This document shows, piece by piece, positions 10,928 through 23,240 of a stretch of DNA of 64,000 nt. Below the pieces are notes generated by a model. It did not search any database. It saw only the letters and a program-made list of their open reading frames with translations, and was not told the origin of the DNA. Every line of letters begins with the position of its first letter. Positions within the stretch are counted from its first letter, which is position 1. The translations under genes and the position numbers were made by a program. The stretch spans positions 1 to 64,000 of the forward strand of contig CANTUR010000610.1 in NCBI GenBank assembly GCA_947683625.1, given 5' to 3'. Source of the stretch: Mallotus nudiflorus (Eukaryota; Streptophyta; Magnoliopsida; Malpighiales; Euphorbiaceae).

Positions 10928-11844
10928 ACCGAGTACGTACCGGTGCGCTTATAGCATTTAGGCTATATTACTAACCAGTTTGAGGATTTTGATTGCAATT
11001 GATTTATTTGATGTGTGAGATGTGATTTGGGTGTGATTACTGGAGCTCGGTTGACCAAGTGTCTCAGGGCCAATCACACTGGCAGTCAGACTGCTGGAGC
11101 TCGGTTGACTTGGTGTCTCGGGGCCAGTCTACTGTCTAAATGGATTAAGTGGACATATTTGGATTAAGTGAGCCTGTATGGCTAGAGTGTTGTCTAACAC
11201 TATTTTTGAGGTTGCGATATCATAGGGTTCTATTTGATCCTTCATAAACTGTGATTTTCAATACAAATATATAAAAATGATTTTTCTGCATCTGTGTGAA
11301 TTTGCATGTATATATTTACATATTATATATATACTGTTGATTGTATGCATTGTCATTTAGTATGCATGTATATATATTATAGTAATTCATTCAGTGAGGT
11401 CTGACTCCCCTCCGTTGACAAATTTTCAGGAGAGTCAACATCTTTAGACCTCAGTAGCAGGCCTGTACATCGGATTTCTTCCGCCCCGACTTCTTTATGT
11501 AAACTGTTTATTTGAGTCTTATTTTTATAATCTAGACACTGCAGTAGTTGTAAATTAATTATGAGATATTATGTATTTTATTTATGCGAGATGCATTTTA
11601 AGAAATTGAACTGGATTGTATTAAAAAGATTTTATATATATGTGATGAGTTGAGATTTAAATTAAATCCAGTTAATGAAATTGTTATTATGATATTTACA
11701 ATTTTTATTTCCGCTGTAATTTAATATTGTTATTATTATTATTGCATGTTTATTTTATTTTTAGGCTTGCTACGGGTTATAGATTTGAAAGAATTCCCGT
11801 TCCCTAGCGCCAGTCATGGCCCCTATTTTGGGTCGTGACAAAGT

Positions 11845-11856
11845 TGATATCAGAGC
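11845..11856 (+). other. Primer binding site of H (initiator Met tRNA), one mismatch
   Basis: TGATATCAGAGC, four bases after the LTR end. L and M have TGGTATCAGAGC, the standard complement of the 3' end of plant initiator methionine tRNA. H differs by a G-to-A change at 11847. It primes minus-strand DNA synthesis. Confidence 0.9.
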
Positions 11857-12038
11857 GGAGTTCTGTGTCAGGGCTTAGTTATGTGAGTTGTGGCCCTAGT
11901 TTTCAGAGTTGTGTTTTCTGTTGAACTACTGCAGAGTATTAGGTTCAAGTCTGTCTTGATAAGTATTCCTTGCTATAGTTTTCAGCGTTATTCCTCCATT
12001 GTCTGTTTTGTCTGAATCTTTTCGTTTGTCTTTTTAGA
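11857..12038 (+). other. Untranslated leader between PBS and gag of H
   Basis: No coding sequence. The last 20 bases are pyrimidine-rich and end in TTTTTAG (AG at 12036-12037), one base before the gag ATG. This looks like a 3' splice site. A GTGAGTT near 11883 could be a donor, but L has GAGAGTT and M has GTGTAGTT there, so use as an intron is doubtful. Confidence 0.5.
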
Positions 12039-13333
12039 ATGAGGAGGCGAGCGCGTGTCGCTCCACCGGTCATTGAGGCTGAGGATGATGAGTCTTTTCA
12101 GGATGAGGTTTTACCTCATGAGCAGCTAGTTAGACGTAGAGGTCGTGGCAGAGGTAGACCTCGAGGAGCGGTAGGTCACCGTAGGCAGAGAGAGTTACAG
12201 GACGAGGAGCTTGTTGAGCCTGAGTTTGATGTTCTTGTACCTCTAGTCGTTCAGCCTGTTCAGCCTGCCTATCAGCAGGGTATGTCTGACCCTGAGGCAG
12301 CTTTGTTCTATGCTCGAGTTGGCAGGATTGCTTTTGATGGTACTTCTGATCCGTTAGATTTCTGTATACGATTGAGACTAGGACTCGGACTGCTCATACC
12401 GAGTACCAGCGGATCATGATCGTCGAGTTATCTGTTGAGGGACCAGCCCTAGATTGGTTCATTCAGGTGATCCAGCCTTATATGATGACGATGACCTGGG
12501 CTCAGTTCAGAGAGCGATTCATGAGGAGATTCTGTCCAGAACCTCTTCGTTTGAGCTATCATCTTCGTTTGACCAGTATTTCTCGTGGAGATCGATCTGT
12601 AGAGGAGTATACCTGAGAGTTTCTCCGTTTAGGTAGATATGCAGAGGATCTGATGAGAGATCAGTATTTTGCAATCACTACATACGTTATTGGTTTGGGT
12701 TTTGCTTTTGCTGGTATGCCTACAGCAGGCCTTACTCTCGAGTCTGTGATTGAGTTACCCAAGGAGATTGAGTTGAGGCTAGTTAGGCAGGGAGCGATGC
12801 TTGATTACTACCAGCTAGGAGTTCAATCGAGTGGATTGCAGGCTACTCTGTATTCTGGTTTTCACATTGGTTCGAGTAGTCAGCAGCGAGGTCTGACTCA
12901 GCAGAATCACAGACAGCAGCAGCGAGTGCATCGGAGCAGTAGACATGGCCGTGGAGGTCAGCGTAGATCATTCAAATTCGGGTCAGGTGCTTCGAGCAGC
13001 AGCAGTGGTCGTAGTTCTAGATCAGCGGCCAGTGTATGCCAGACTTACGGTAGAGTCCATCAGGGACTGTGTTATCTGACACCACTGACATGCTTCAGAT
13101 GCGGGCAGACAGGACATTTTGCCAGATCTTGTCCTTACTCCGGGTATCAACAGCCGCAGATTCCGCGATTCCCACAGCAGTCGATTGCTAGTGCTGCACC
13201 CGTGCCATTTCAGTTACCTCTAGCCCAGCATCAGAGTTCCACTCAGTTTGTTCCACAACAGAGTCATGGTAGAGGTACTAGAGGAGGTGCCAGAGGTATT
13301 GGCCAGGCTTCTACTAGTCAGCAAGGAGGTTGA
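12039..13333 (+). pseudogene. gag: gag of element H (broken)
   Basis: Capsid/nucleocapsid part of the polyprotein, which packages element RNA into cytoplasmic particles. The start ATG at 12039 gives MRRRARVAPP, shared with L. Residues ~25-55 are acidic and then arginine-glycine rich. The capsid region follows, with ALDWFIQ and MTWAQFRERF. A CCHC zinc knuckle (CFRCGQTGHFARSC) is at about 13090-13131. Compared with L, one T is lost near 12364, moving the frame; downstream gag is then in the pol frame. Stops at 12614-12616 and 13331-13333 both fit CGA to TGA. No stop separates gag from pol in the inferred ancestor, so this was the front of a single gag-pol frame of roughly 1580 codons. Confidence 0.92.
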
Positions 13334-16300
13334 GGTCAAGCCAGAGTTTTTCATCTTACTCAACAGGATGCTCAGGCATCTAATGCAGTCATGGCAGGTA
13401 TTGTTTCTGTTTGTTACCTGGATGCATGGGTTTTGTTTGATCCGGGTGCCACGCATTCGTTTGTTTCTCATGTTTTTGCTTCTAAATCTTGTTGGCAAGC
13501 TTCGAGGATGGCTTTTCCTTTGTCTGTTGCCACTCCTCTGAGCGATTCCTTGGACACCGATATTGTTCTTTCTGGTTGTCCAGTTCTCGTGGGAGATAGA
13601 GAATTACCCACTGATTTGATTCTGTTAGATGTGATGGAGTTTGATGTCATTTTAGGAATGGATTGGTTATCTCAGCACTATGTCGTGGTAGATTATAGGA
13701 ATAAAGAGGTGACTTTCAGAATTCCTGACGAAGTAGATTTTAAGTTTGTGGGCGATAGGAGTTCAGCACCTCAGAATCTTATTTCTACTATTACGGCTAG
13801 GAAGTTATTGAGGAAAGGATGTCAGGAATATTTGGCATTGGTCAGGGATACGTCAGTGGAGAAGTTGTCACTCATAGATGTTCTTGTTGCTTATGAGTTT
13901 CCTGATGTTTTTCCTGAGGAGTTGCCAGGTTTACCACCTCACAGAGAGATTGAGTTCTGTATAGATGTGGTACCAGGTACTACTCCTATATCTATGCCAC
14001 CCTATAGAATGGCTCCTGTAGAATTGAAAGAGTTGAAGGAGCAGTTGCAAGAGTTATTGGATAAAGGTTTCATTAGACCTAGTGTTTCTCCTTAGGGTGC
14101 ACCAGTCCTGTTTATGAAGAAGAAGGATGGTACCCTGAGACTGTGCATTGACTACAGAGAACTGAATAAGGTGACAGTGAAGAACAAGTATCCTCTCCCG
14201 AGGATAGATGATTTGTTTGATCAGCTACAGGGTGCACAATTCTTTTCTAAGGTTGACTTGAGGTCAGGTTATCATCAATTGCGGATTAGTGAAGCCGATG
14301 TTCCTAAGACAGCATTCCGCATGCGATATGGTCATTATGAGTTTCTGGTGATGTCTTTTGGTTTGACTAATGCACCAGTAGCTTTTATGGACCTGATGAA
14401 CAGGATATTCAGACCGTATGTGGATCAGTTTGTGGTAGTCTTCATTGATGATATACTGGTATATTTAAGGAGTATGGAGGAGCATGTATATCACTTGAGG
14501 ATTGTACTACAGACACTGAGAGATCATCAGCTTTATGCTAAATTCTCTAAGTGTGATTTCTGGATGGAGAGTGTTTCTTTTCTTGGACACGTGGTGTCTA
14601 AAGAAGGTATTCAGGTTGATCCACAGAAGATTGAGGCAGTATCTGAGTGGCCTAGACCTACTTCTGTCACTGAGATTCGAAGTTTTCTGGGTTTAGCCGG
14701 GTATTATAGGCGGTTTGTGCAGGATTTTTCTAGAATTGTAGCCCTTATGACTCGCTTGACTCAGAAGAATGTTAGATTCGAGTGGTCAGAAGCTTGTGAG
14801 AATAGTTTTCAGTTGTTGAAGGAGAAGTTGACCATAGCGCCAGTATTAGCTTTGCCTAATAGTATGGATAAGTTCACAGTTTACTGTGATGCCTCTAGAA
14901 TTGGTCTTGGTTGTGTGTTGATGCAGAATGGAAGGGTGATAGCCTATGCTTCGAGGCAGTTGAAGAAGCATGAGCAGAACTATCCTACACATGACCTGGA
15001 GATGGCTGCAATGATCTTTGCTTTGAAGATTTAGAGACATTATTTGTACGGGGTGACTTGTGAGATATTTACTAATCACAAGAGCCTTAAGTACATTTTC
15101 CAGCAGCGAGATTTGAATCTGAGGCAGAGGAGATGGTTGGAATTGTTGAAGGATTACGACTGTGAGATTTTATATCATCCGGGTAAAGCTAATGTGGTAG
15201 CAGATGCCTTGAGTAGGAAGTCCTCAGGCAGTCTTGCTCACATCGGTGTTGAGAGGAAACCATTGATCCAGGAGTTGCATCTGATGGTGGATCAAGGTCT
15301 GATGATGAAGATCAGTAGATCAGGTGGAATGCTAGCTCAGTTTAAAGTACGATATGTACTGAGGGATAGGATTAAAGCAGCTCAGAGCAGAGATCCTATT
15401 CTAGAAGAGCTTGCAGAGAATGTTCGAGCAGGGAAGTTCACTGATTTCACACTCGATGATGATGGTGTGTTGTGGATCAGTGGTAGATTGTGTGTTCCTG
15501 ACGTGGATGACTTGAGAGAGGAGATTTTAGAGGAAGCACATTCTACAGCCTATAGCGTACATCCGAGCATTACTAAGATGTACCACAGTATCAGAGATTT
15601 ATACTGGTGGGATGGATTGAAGAAGGATGTCACTGATTATGTTGCGAAGTGCTTAACGTGTCAGCAAGTGAAAGCCGAACATTAAAAGCCTTCTGGGAAG
15701 CTTCAGCCTCTTCCTATTCCCGAGTGGAAGTGGGAAAGGATAGCTATGGATTTTGTGGTCGGTTTACCTCGTTCGAAGGATGGATACGATTCCATCTGGG
15801 TGATTGTAGACAGATTGACAAAGTCTGCACATTTCTTACCTATGAAAGCCACTTATTCTGTAGCTAGATTGGCGAAGTTGTATGTGAAGCATATTGTGTG
15901 CCTTCATGGAGTACCTGTGTCCATTATGTCAGACAGAGGATCGGTGTTTACTTCTCATTTTTGGCAGAAGTTGTAAGAAGCGATGGGCACTAGGTTGGAT
16001 TTCAGTACTGCTTTTCATCCTCAGACAGATGGTCAGTCTGAGAGGACGATCCAGACATTGGAAGATAAGTTGAGGACGTGTGTCCGGGATTTGGGAGGTA
16101 GCTGGGATGATCATTTGCCACTCGTTGCGTTTGCATATAATAACAGCTACCATAGCAGTATTGGTATGGCACCGTACGAGGCGTTGTATGGAAGGAAGTG
16201 TAGATCCCCTTTGAGTTGGGACGAGATTAGTGAGAGAGCTTTGACTGGACCTGAGATGGTTCAGGATGCTGCAGAGAAAGTCGTCGTGATTAAGCGAAGA

Positions 16301-16789
16301 TTAGAGACCGCAGTTAGTAGACAGAAGAGTTATGCGGATCCTAGGCGCAGAGATGTGGAGTTTCAGGTTGGAGATTTCATTTTTCTGAAGATATCTCCGA
16401 TGAAGGGTGTGATGAGATTTGGCAGGAAGGGTAAGCTAGCACCGAGATATATTGGACCGTTTGAGATTATGGAGAGAGTTGGCACTATTGCATATCGGTT
16501 GGATTTACCTCCGAGTATGTCACAGGTGCATCCAGTGTTTCATATCTCGATGTTGAGGAAGTATATCTCAAATCCTTCTCACGTGTTGCAGCCTGACAGT
16601 GTAGAAGTGAGTGAAGATTTGACGTTTGTGGAAGAACCTGTGGCGATCGTTGATTTTCAAGTTCGACAGTTGCGTTCGAAGCAGATTCCGATGGTCAAGG
16701 TTCTATGGCATAGCGACAGAGTTGAAGAGCATACGTGGGAGACTGAAGCTGAGATGCGAGCTTCTTACCCGTATCTCTTTCCTTCCTGA
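13334..16789 (+). pseudogene. pol: pol of element H: PR-RT-RNaseH-IN-chromodomain (four in-frame stops)
   Basis: Continues the gag frame throughout. Aspartic protease: LFDPGATHSFVS near 13436. Reverse transcriptase: FIDD at 14441-14452. RNase H: YCDAS and DLEMAA, but the usual FTDHKSL reads FTNHKSL, which loses a catalytic aspartate. Integrase: an HHCC zinc finger (about 15538-15670) and the DDE core with VIVDRLTKSAHF, SDRGSVFTSHF and GQSERTIQTLE. GPFEI lies near 16456. The C-terminal chromodomain-like part has VKVLW and YPYLF and ends at TGA 16787-16789, typical of Tekay/Del chromoviruses. Stops at 14093-14095 and 15032-15034 (Trp to TAG), and 15683-15685 and 15974-15976 (Gln to TAA) break it. 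No extra envelope-like frame follows. Confidence 0.95.
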
Positions 16790-16832
16790 TCTTGTAATCT
16801 TTTCTTTCTGGAATTCGAGGACGAATTCTTAT

Positions 16833-16842
16833 AAGGGGGGAA
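16833..16842 (+). other. Polypurine tract of element H
   Basis: AAGGGGGGAA, three bases before the 3' LTR start at 16846. It is the primer for plus-strand synthesis. 16790-16832 is a short untranslated stretch, including 'gacgaattcttata', which recurs in L and A. Confidence 0.93.
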
Positions 16843-16845
16843 GAC

Positions 16846-19800
16846 TGTAATATCCCGTGTTTTTAAATATTTTAATACTGTACCAGGATATGTAGTGTTA
16901 ATAATTTCCATATATATATATATTATGATATTTTTATGAGTTGATATGTATTTAAAACCTATTTTAATTATTGTGTATTATTTACAATGCTTTACGTAAA
17001 ATTTTCTCGGAACTTGCATTTTCGGGGAAATTTTCACGTAAATAATTTATTATTAATTATTTTAAATGTATTTTCGGACTTGTATGAACTCATACGTATT
17101 TTTAAATTACTAAACACCGTGTATGTGTGCAATATTTATTTAATTAGGGTTTAATATATGTTACCCTAATATTTTATTATTTGTTTATTAATTTATTGTT
17201 ATTTAATTATTTTTATTTATTATTAAATTATTAAAATATTAAATTATATGTGTGGATGTGAAATTTTTCAAATATTTTATTAAAATTTTTATTTTTTTTA
17301 TTTTTTTTCTTTTTCTTTTTCTTTTTCTTTTCTTTTCTTTTTTCTTCTTCTTCTTCTTCTTCTTCTTCTTCCTTCCCGCGCGACTATCCTTCCCCTCACC
17401 GCTGCTACTCCGATCCCCGGCCGTCGGTGTGCCACCAGCAGCTCCACCTTCGTCCTCAGCCGTCCCCCGTCGCCAGCAGCCTCCTTCCCCGGCGTCGGCG
17501 AGCTATTTTTCTTCTTTTGGTCGAAATTCTTCTCCTCGCAGTCGACGACGATTTCAGCCACCATTTTTGATACCGCCGGTCTCTTTCTTCTCCATGAGCA
17601 CCGGTGAGTGTGATTCTAGCTTTGGTTTGAGCTTAAATGGTCTAGATTTGCTTAGTTTTGAATTTTCCCATTTCGGCCATATTGGGTTTTTTATTTTTTT
17701 CGAATTTTTTTTGGTTGATTCATGAATAATTACTTCACAAATATTGATCCTAGTAGCTTAATCTACATTTGTGAATTTTTGTGGAATTTTTAGAGATTGT
17801 TTGGATTTTTGGGTATTTTTGAATATTTTAATATTATTTTCTAATTTTCGGAAATTAATTATTTAAATTATGAAATTGTGTTTTATGGTTAAATTAGGTG
17901 TTAAAATGAATTATAGGAATTTATTTGGAATTTTTATGAATTTCTATGTATTTATTTTGAATTATTGAAGTTTATGTAAATTTGGGAAATTAGGGTTAAT
18001 TGTGTTTTTAATTGAAATTAATTGGATAATTGAGTTTAATTATTTATTATTGATAAACATGTTGAGAAAATTAATTTTGGATAATTATACTATTTTTGGT
18101 GAATTTTTGAAGTAATTTTAGTATATTTATATATATAAGGGCATTTTGGTAATTTTACACAAAATTGGCTAAAAATGTAATTTAAGTGGTTTTAATAGTT
18201 ATTTAAAGTATAAAAATGATTTCTACAAATTATTTGGTATTTTTAACTAATTAAAACTATTTTTCGTGAATTATTTTCAATTATATATATAATATACGAT
18301 TTTTCTAATAAAATGAGTTTTTATTGGTTTTTATTGTCTTTAAAGGTTAATTATGTAATTTCTATTTAAAAAATGAATTTCTGTGATATAAGGGTATTTT
18401 TGGTATTTTCATAATTGTTCTATGATTGTGGACCCCGATCGGTGGACTGTAGTTTGGAGTCCGACCGTGGGATTTTGATTGTGCACTGTGTAGTTTTTTG
18501 AAGTGTATTTCCTTGCAGGGTCGGCTCTACTCTTTTGAGTAGAGAGATGTCCATTTTACAGGGGAGGTTCTGTCGAATTTTTGGTAGAATTCTCGTAAAA
18601 CGTGATATCCGGTCGAACCCTGATATCGATTTTGTGTTTAATATTCTAGATCGAATTCTAGGATTTTTGTTAGGGTTATTCTAATTCTTTTATCGTTATT
18701 ATTTGTTTAGTTGCACCGAGATCAAGGGCTAGTGGACCAGGCCCGTCGGACCCATCTCGTGGAGCGCACTAGGGTGAGTTACTATGTTATATATATGTGT
18801 TTTAGAAAAGTATGCTTTATTTTAATAAAATATGCATGAATGATCTAAGTATTACTTAGGTTTATTTTTGGTATATTTTTGGTATATTTTGGTATAATTT
18901 AAACTATATGCATGTTTTATAACTAAAATATTCTTTAAAATGCTTTTATGTATATTTTGGTATATTTTAGTTTATTTTGTAATTATATTGGATTTATTCG
19001 ACATATATACACTCGAAATATACCTGTTTTATTTTTGGTATATTTCTAGTATATATATGGGTTATATTGTTATTTCATTTAAATTCTTGCATCATTTATT
19101 TGTGAATGAATGTTTTATATTTATTAATGAAGGATATCGATAGAACGTGCTACCTAGTGGGCAGCACTAGGACCGAGTACGTACCGGTGCGCTTATAGCA
19201 TTTAGGCTATATTACTAACCAGTTTGAGGATTTTGATTGGAATTGATTTATTTGATGTGTGAGATGTGATTTGGGTGTGATTGCTGGAGCTCGATTGACC
19301 AAGTGTCTCGGGGCCAATCAAACTGGCAGTCAGACTGCTGGAGCTCGGTTGACTTAGTGTCTCGGGGCTAGTCTACTGTCTAAATGGATTAAGTGGACAT
19401 ATTTGGATTAAGTGAGCCTGTATGGCTAGAGTGTTGTCTAACACTATTTCCGAGGTTGCGATATCATAGGGTTCTATTTGATCCTTCATAAACTGTGATT
19501 TTCAATACAAATATATAAAAATGATTTTTCTGCATCTGTGTGAATTTGCATGTATATATTTACATATTATATATATACTGTTGATTGTATGCATTGTCAT
19601 TTAGTATGCATGTATATATATTATAGTAATTCACTCAGTGAGGTCTGACTCCCCTCCGTTGACAAATTTTCAGGAGAGTCAACATCTTTAGACCTCAGTA
19701 GCAGGCCTGTACACCGGATTTCTTCCGCCCCCGGCTTCTTTGTGTAAACTACTTATTTGAGTCTTATTTTTATAATCTAGACACTGCAGTAGTTGTAAAT

Positions 19801-20085
19801 TAATTATGAGATACTATGTATTTTATTTATGCGAGATGCATTTTAAGAAATTGAACTGGATTGTATTAAAAAGATTTTATATATATGTGATGAGTTGAGA
19901 TTTAAATTAAATCCAGTTAATGAAATTGTTATTATGATATTTATGATTTTTATTTCCGCTGCAATTTAATATTGTTATTATTATTATTGCACGTTTATTT
20001 TATTTTTAGGCTTGCTACGGGTTCCGGATTCGAAAGAATTCCCGTTCCCTAGCGTCGGTCATGGCCCCTGTTTTGGGTCGTGACA
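16846..20085 (+). mobile_element. 3' LTR of element H
   Basis: 3240 bp, TGTAATATCCCGTG to GTGACA, closely similar by eye to the 5' LTR. It keeps the canonical TG start that the 5' copy has lost. It contains the pyrimidine tract (17290-17372), the leader ending near GTGAGTG at 17605, the CTCTACTC hairpin near 18524, the CCTAGTG hairpin near 19154 and the paired stem-loops near 19276-19375. The target duplication gtttc follows at 20086. Confidence 0.95.
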
Positions 20086-20090
20086 GTTTC

Positions 20091-21666
20091 TTTGCAGGGC
20101 CGGCTCTACTCTTTGAGTAAAGAGATGTCCGTTTTACAAGGGAGGTTCTGTCAGATTTTTGGTAGAATTCTCATAAAACGTGATGTCCGGTCGGATTCTG
20201 ATTTAATCTTGTGTCTAGTAATCTAGATCGAGTTTTTTGGAGTTTCCATTAGATTTATTCTGATTCCTGTCATTATTTGTTTGTTTAGTTGTACCAAGAC
20301 CGAGGCCTAGTGGACCAGGCCCATCGAACCCATCTCGAGGAACGTAATAATTTATGAGTTACTATTCTATATATATATGCTCTAGGGTGCATGATTTTAG
20401 AAATCTATGTTTTATTGTGACTAAAAATGCATAATGGATTAATTGGTACTTAGGTTTATTATTAGTTTACTTTTGGTTTATTTTTGGTATATTTTAAACT
20501 ATTTGCATGTTTTATTAATGAATCATGTTTAAAATGTTTTTAAGTATATTTCTAGTTTATTTTGTAATTTAATTGGATTCATTTGACGTATATATACTCG
20601 AAATATACCTGTTTTACTTTTGGTATATTTCTATATATATATGGTTATTGTTGCTATTATATTTAAATTCATGCATCATTTATTTTTATGAATGTATGTT
20701 TTATATTTCAATGAAGGATATCAATAGAACGTGCTACCTAGTGGGCAGCACTAGGACCGAGTACGTACCGATATGCTTATAGCATTTAGGCTATGTTACT
20801 AACCAATTGTAGATATTGATTGGATATGATTAATTGATGTGTGAGATATGATTTGGGAGTGTGATTGCTGGAGCTCGATTGACCAAGTGTCTCGAGGCCA
20901 ATCATACTGATAGTCAGACTACTGGAGCTCAATTGACTTAGTGTCTCGGGGTCAGTCTACTGTCCAAATGGAATAAGTGAATATTTTAGAATAAGTGAGC
21001 CTGTGTGGTTAGAGTGTTGTCTAACACTATTTGAGGTTGCAATTTTCTAGGGTTCTATTTGATCCTTCATAAACTGTGATTTTCAATAAAAATATATAAA
21101 ATGATTTTTATTGCATTTGTGTGTCATTGCTTGTATACACACATATTATATATACTTTTGACTGTGTGCATTGGCATTTAGTATGCATGTATATATATTA
21201 TAGTAATTCACTCAGTGAGGTCTGACTCCCCTCCGTTGACTATTTTTCAGGAGAGTCATCATCTTCAGACCTCAGTAGCAGGCCTGTATGTCGGATTTGT
21301 TCTGCTCCGGCTTCTCTATGTAAACTGCTCACTTGAGTTTTATTTTATATTCTAGACACTGCAGTAGTCGTAAAATTGTTAAAAGGGTTTCGTATTATAT
21401 TTGTGTGAGTTATGTACTTTAAATATTTGAATTGGAGTTGTATTAAAAGATTTATTTATATGAGATGAGGACTTGATTTAATTTCTTTTAGTGGATTATT
21501 ATTTTGACATTTATGATTTTATTCCGCTGCATAATATTTTACTTAAATGTGTTGTTATTATTTCTATTGAATGTTTTATTTTATTTTTAGGCTTGCTATG
21601 GGTTCCGGATTCGAAAGAATTCCCGTTCCCTAGCGCTGGTCATGGCCCCTGTTTTGGGTCGTGACA
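20091..21666 (+). mobile_element. Solo LTR G, piece 2
   Basis: Resumes after H at 'tttgcagggccgg', exactly where piece 1 stopped, and runs through the GGCCT, CCTAGTG and paired stem-loop islands to GGGTCGTGACA. It is followed by atagc (21667-21671), the 3' copy of its target duplication. Confidence 0.93.
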
Positions 21667-21671
21667 ATAGC

Positions 21672-22019
21672 AGACCCTTACGCCGGATTTCTTCCGCCCC
21701 AACTTTATTATGTAAACTGCTTACTTGAGTTTTATTTTGCATTCTGGACACTGCAATAGTTAAGTTTGTGGGATGTATGTATTATATATGTATGAGATTT
21801 ATATTTTAAAAGTTTGAACCGAGAAAATTGTATTGAATTATATAGATATGGTGGATTATTATTATTACATATAAGATTTTAATTTTCGTTGCAAAATATT
21901 TTATTTATGTTATTATTGTTACATGCTTTAATTTTATTTTAAGGCTTGCTATGAGTTCCGAATTCGAAAGAATTCTCATTCCCTAGCACCGGTTATAGCC
22001 CCTGTTTTAGGTCATGACA
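21672..22019 (+). mobile_element. Solo LTR C, piece 2
   Basis: Resumes with 'agacccttacgccggatttc', following on from the 'cctcagtagc' at the end of piece 1, and ends GTCATGACA. The next five bases, tgcag (22020-22024), match 3917-3921 exactly and close C. Confidence 0.92.
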
Positions 22020-22024
22020 TGCAG

Positions 22025-22370
22025 TGTTAATAATTTCAAACAATATTTGATTATTTATTGATTATGCGTTATATTATTATTATTATTATTATTTAATGTT
22101 AATTAGGGTTTTGATATATATTTATTTTAAGATTAGTTTAGGATTATTTATTTGTGTAATATATATATATATATACAAAAACAAAAACACCCTCCCCTTT
22201 ATTTCTTCTCTTCCCCGATCATCACCCTCCCTCACCGTCTGCCATCTCGTTCGTCAGCCATCGGTGTGCCTCCCTGCCTTCAGCTTCCATCTCCAACGCT
22301 GTTTGAAGCTGTGGAGGCCGAGAAACCGAAAATTGAACCCGTCTTTGTTCATCACATTTTCGACCACCTT
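22025..22370 (+). mobile_element. LTR B, piece 2
   Basis: Continues B from LTR position 51 with 'tgttaataatttcaaac', passes an AT-rich stretch and enters the pyrimidine-rich leader ('cctcccctttatttcttctc' and onward). Minus LTR D interrupts it at 22371 inside 'ttcgaccacctt'. This piece is shorter than the equivalent in other LTRs, so some of the early AT-rich part is missing. Confidence 0.85.
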
Positions 22371-22902
22371 TTTCACGACCCAAAATAGGGGACCACGATC
22401 GGCACTAGGGAACGGGAATTCTTTCGAATCCGAAACCCGTAGCAAGCCTAAAAAAAATAAAAGCATGCAATATAATATAATATAATATAATAAATAAAAT
22501 ATTTGTATAGAAGAAATTTAATCTCAAATATAAAAATAATAATTCCTCAACTCATTTAAATAGCATAAATCCATCTCATATATATATAACAAAATCTTTC
22601 AGTACAGATTTTTTAGTTTAACATTCTGAAATTTAAATTATATACATACATATCATAAATACAACTCACAACAAATTAAAGTACAACAACTACTACAGTG
22701 TCTAGAGTACAAAATAAAACTTAGGTAAGCAGTTTACATAATAAAGCCGGAGCAGAAGAAATCCGGCGTACAGGTCTACTGCTAAGGTTTGAGGATGAAG
22801 ACTCTCCTGAAAAATATCAACAGAGGGGAGTTAGACCTCACTGAGTGAATTGTTATAATATATATACATGCATCTCCTATATAACAAATGCATTCAAACA
22901 TA

Positions 22903-22968
<66 letters not shown>

Positions 22969-23240
22969 CAGACATGTACACACAGATTCTGAAAAATCAT
23001 TTCATATACAGTATTGAAAAATATCAATTTATGAATGATCAAATAGAATCCTAAATGATCGCAACCTCAAATAGTCTTAGACAACACTCTAGCCATACAG
23101 GCTCACTTATTCCAAATAAATTCACTTATTCCATTTGGATAGTAGACTGGCCCCGAGACACTAAGTCAACCGAGCTCCAGCAGTCTGACTGTCAATGTGA
23201 TTTGCCCCGAGACACTTGGTCAACCGAGCTCCAACAATTA
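22371..23240 (-). mobile_element. Solo LTR D (minus strand), piece 1
   Basis: Begins TTTCACGACC, the complement of an LTR end with the terminal CA changed. It covers the last ~870 bp of the LTR and is interrupted by LTR I within the paired stem-loop island. D continues at about 26628, 31272 and 52054; the pieces total about 3.27 kb, a complete LTR. Flanks acctt (22366-22370) and acttg (52098-52102) only partly match. Confidence 0.88.
22906..22965. repeat. (TA)n microsatellite
   Basis: About 60 bp of uninterrupted TA within LTR D, where other copies have a short 'tatatata' run. YIYIYI frames here are translations of the repeat. Confidence 0.95.

Larger units (their letters stand above)
8588..11840 (+). 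mobile_element. 5' LTR of element H
   Basis: 3253 bp. The first dinucleotide is TA instead of TG (8588-8589) and the end is GTGACA. A pyrimidine-rich leader tract (about 9036-9118) precedes a GC-rich leader that ends at a GTGAGTG near 9344. The CTCTACTC/GAGTAGAG hairpin is at 10267-10286, the CCTAGTG/CACTAGG hairpin at 10909-10927 and the paired stem-loops at about 11032-11133. Promoter and polyadenylation sites would lie here by family knowledge; I cannot fix them. Confidence 0.93.
8588..20085 (+). mobile_element. Element H: full-length Tekay-type Ty3/Gypsy retrotransposon
   Basis: An 11.5-kb element with both LTRs, primer site, gag-pol remnant and polypurine tract in the standard order. 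The perfect 5-bp duplication gtttc flanks it (8583-8587 and 20086-20090), so its edges are exact. It sits in LTR G, which sits in LTR C, which sits in LTR B, and is the youngest member of that stack. Coding is inactivated by one frameshift and several stop codons. The 3' LTR lacks 14 bp present in the 5' LTR (region 10546-10560), next to a repeated 'ttttag'. LTR divergence was not computed. Confidence 0.95.

Noticed and set aside
16790..16845. Envelope-like or additional gene after pol in H or L
   Set aside because: Only about 55 bases separate the pol stop from the 3' LTR, leaving no room for another gene.
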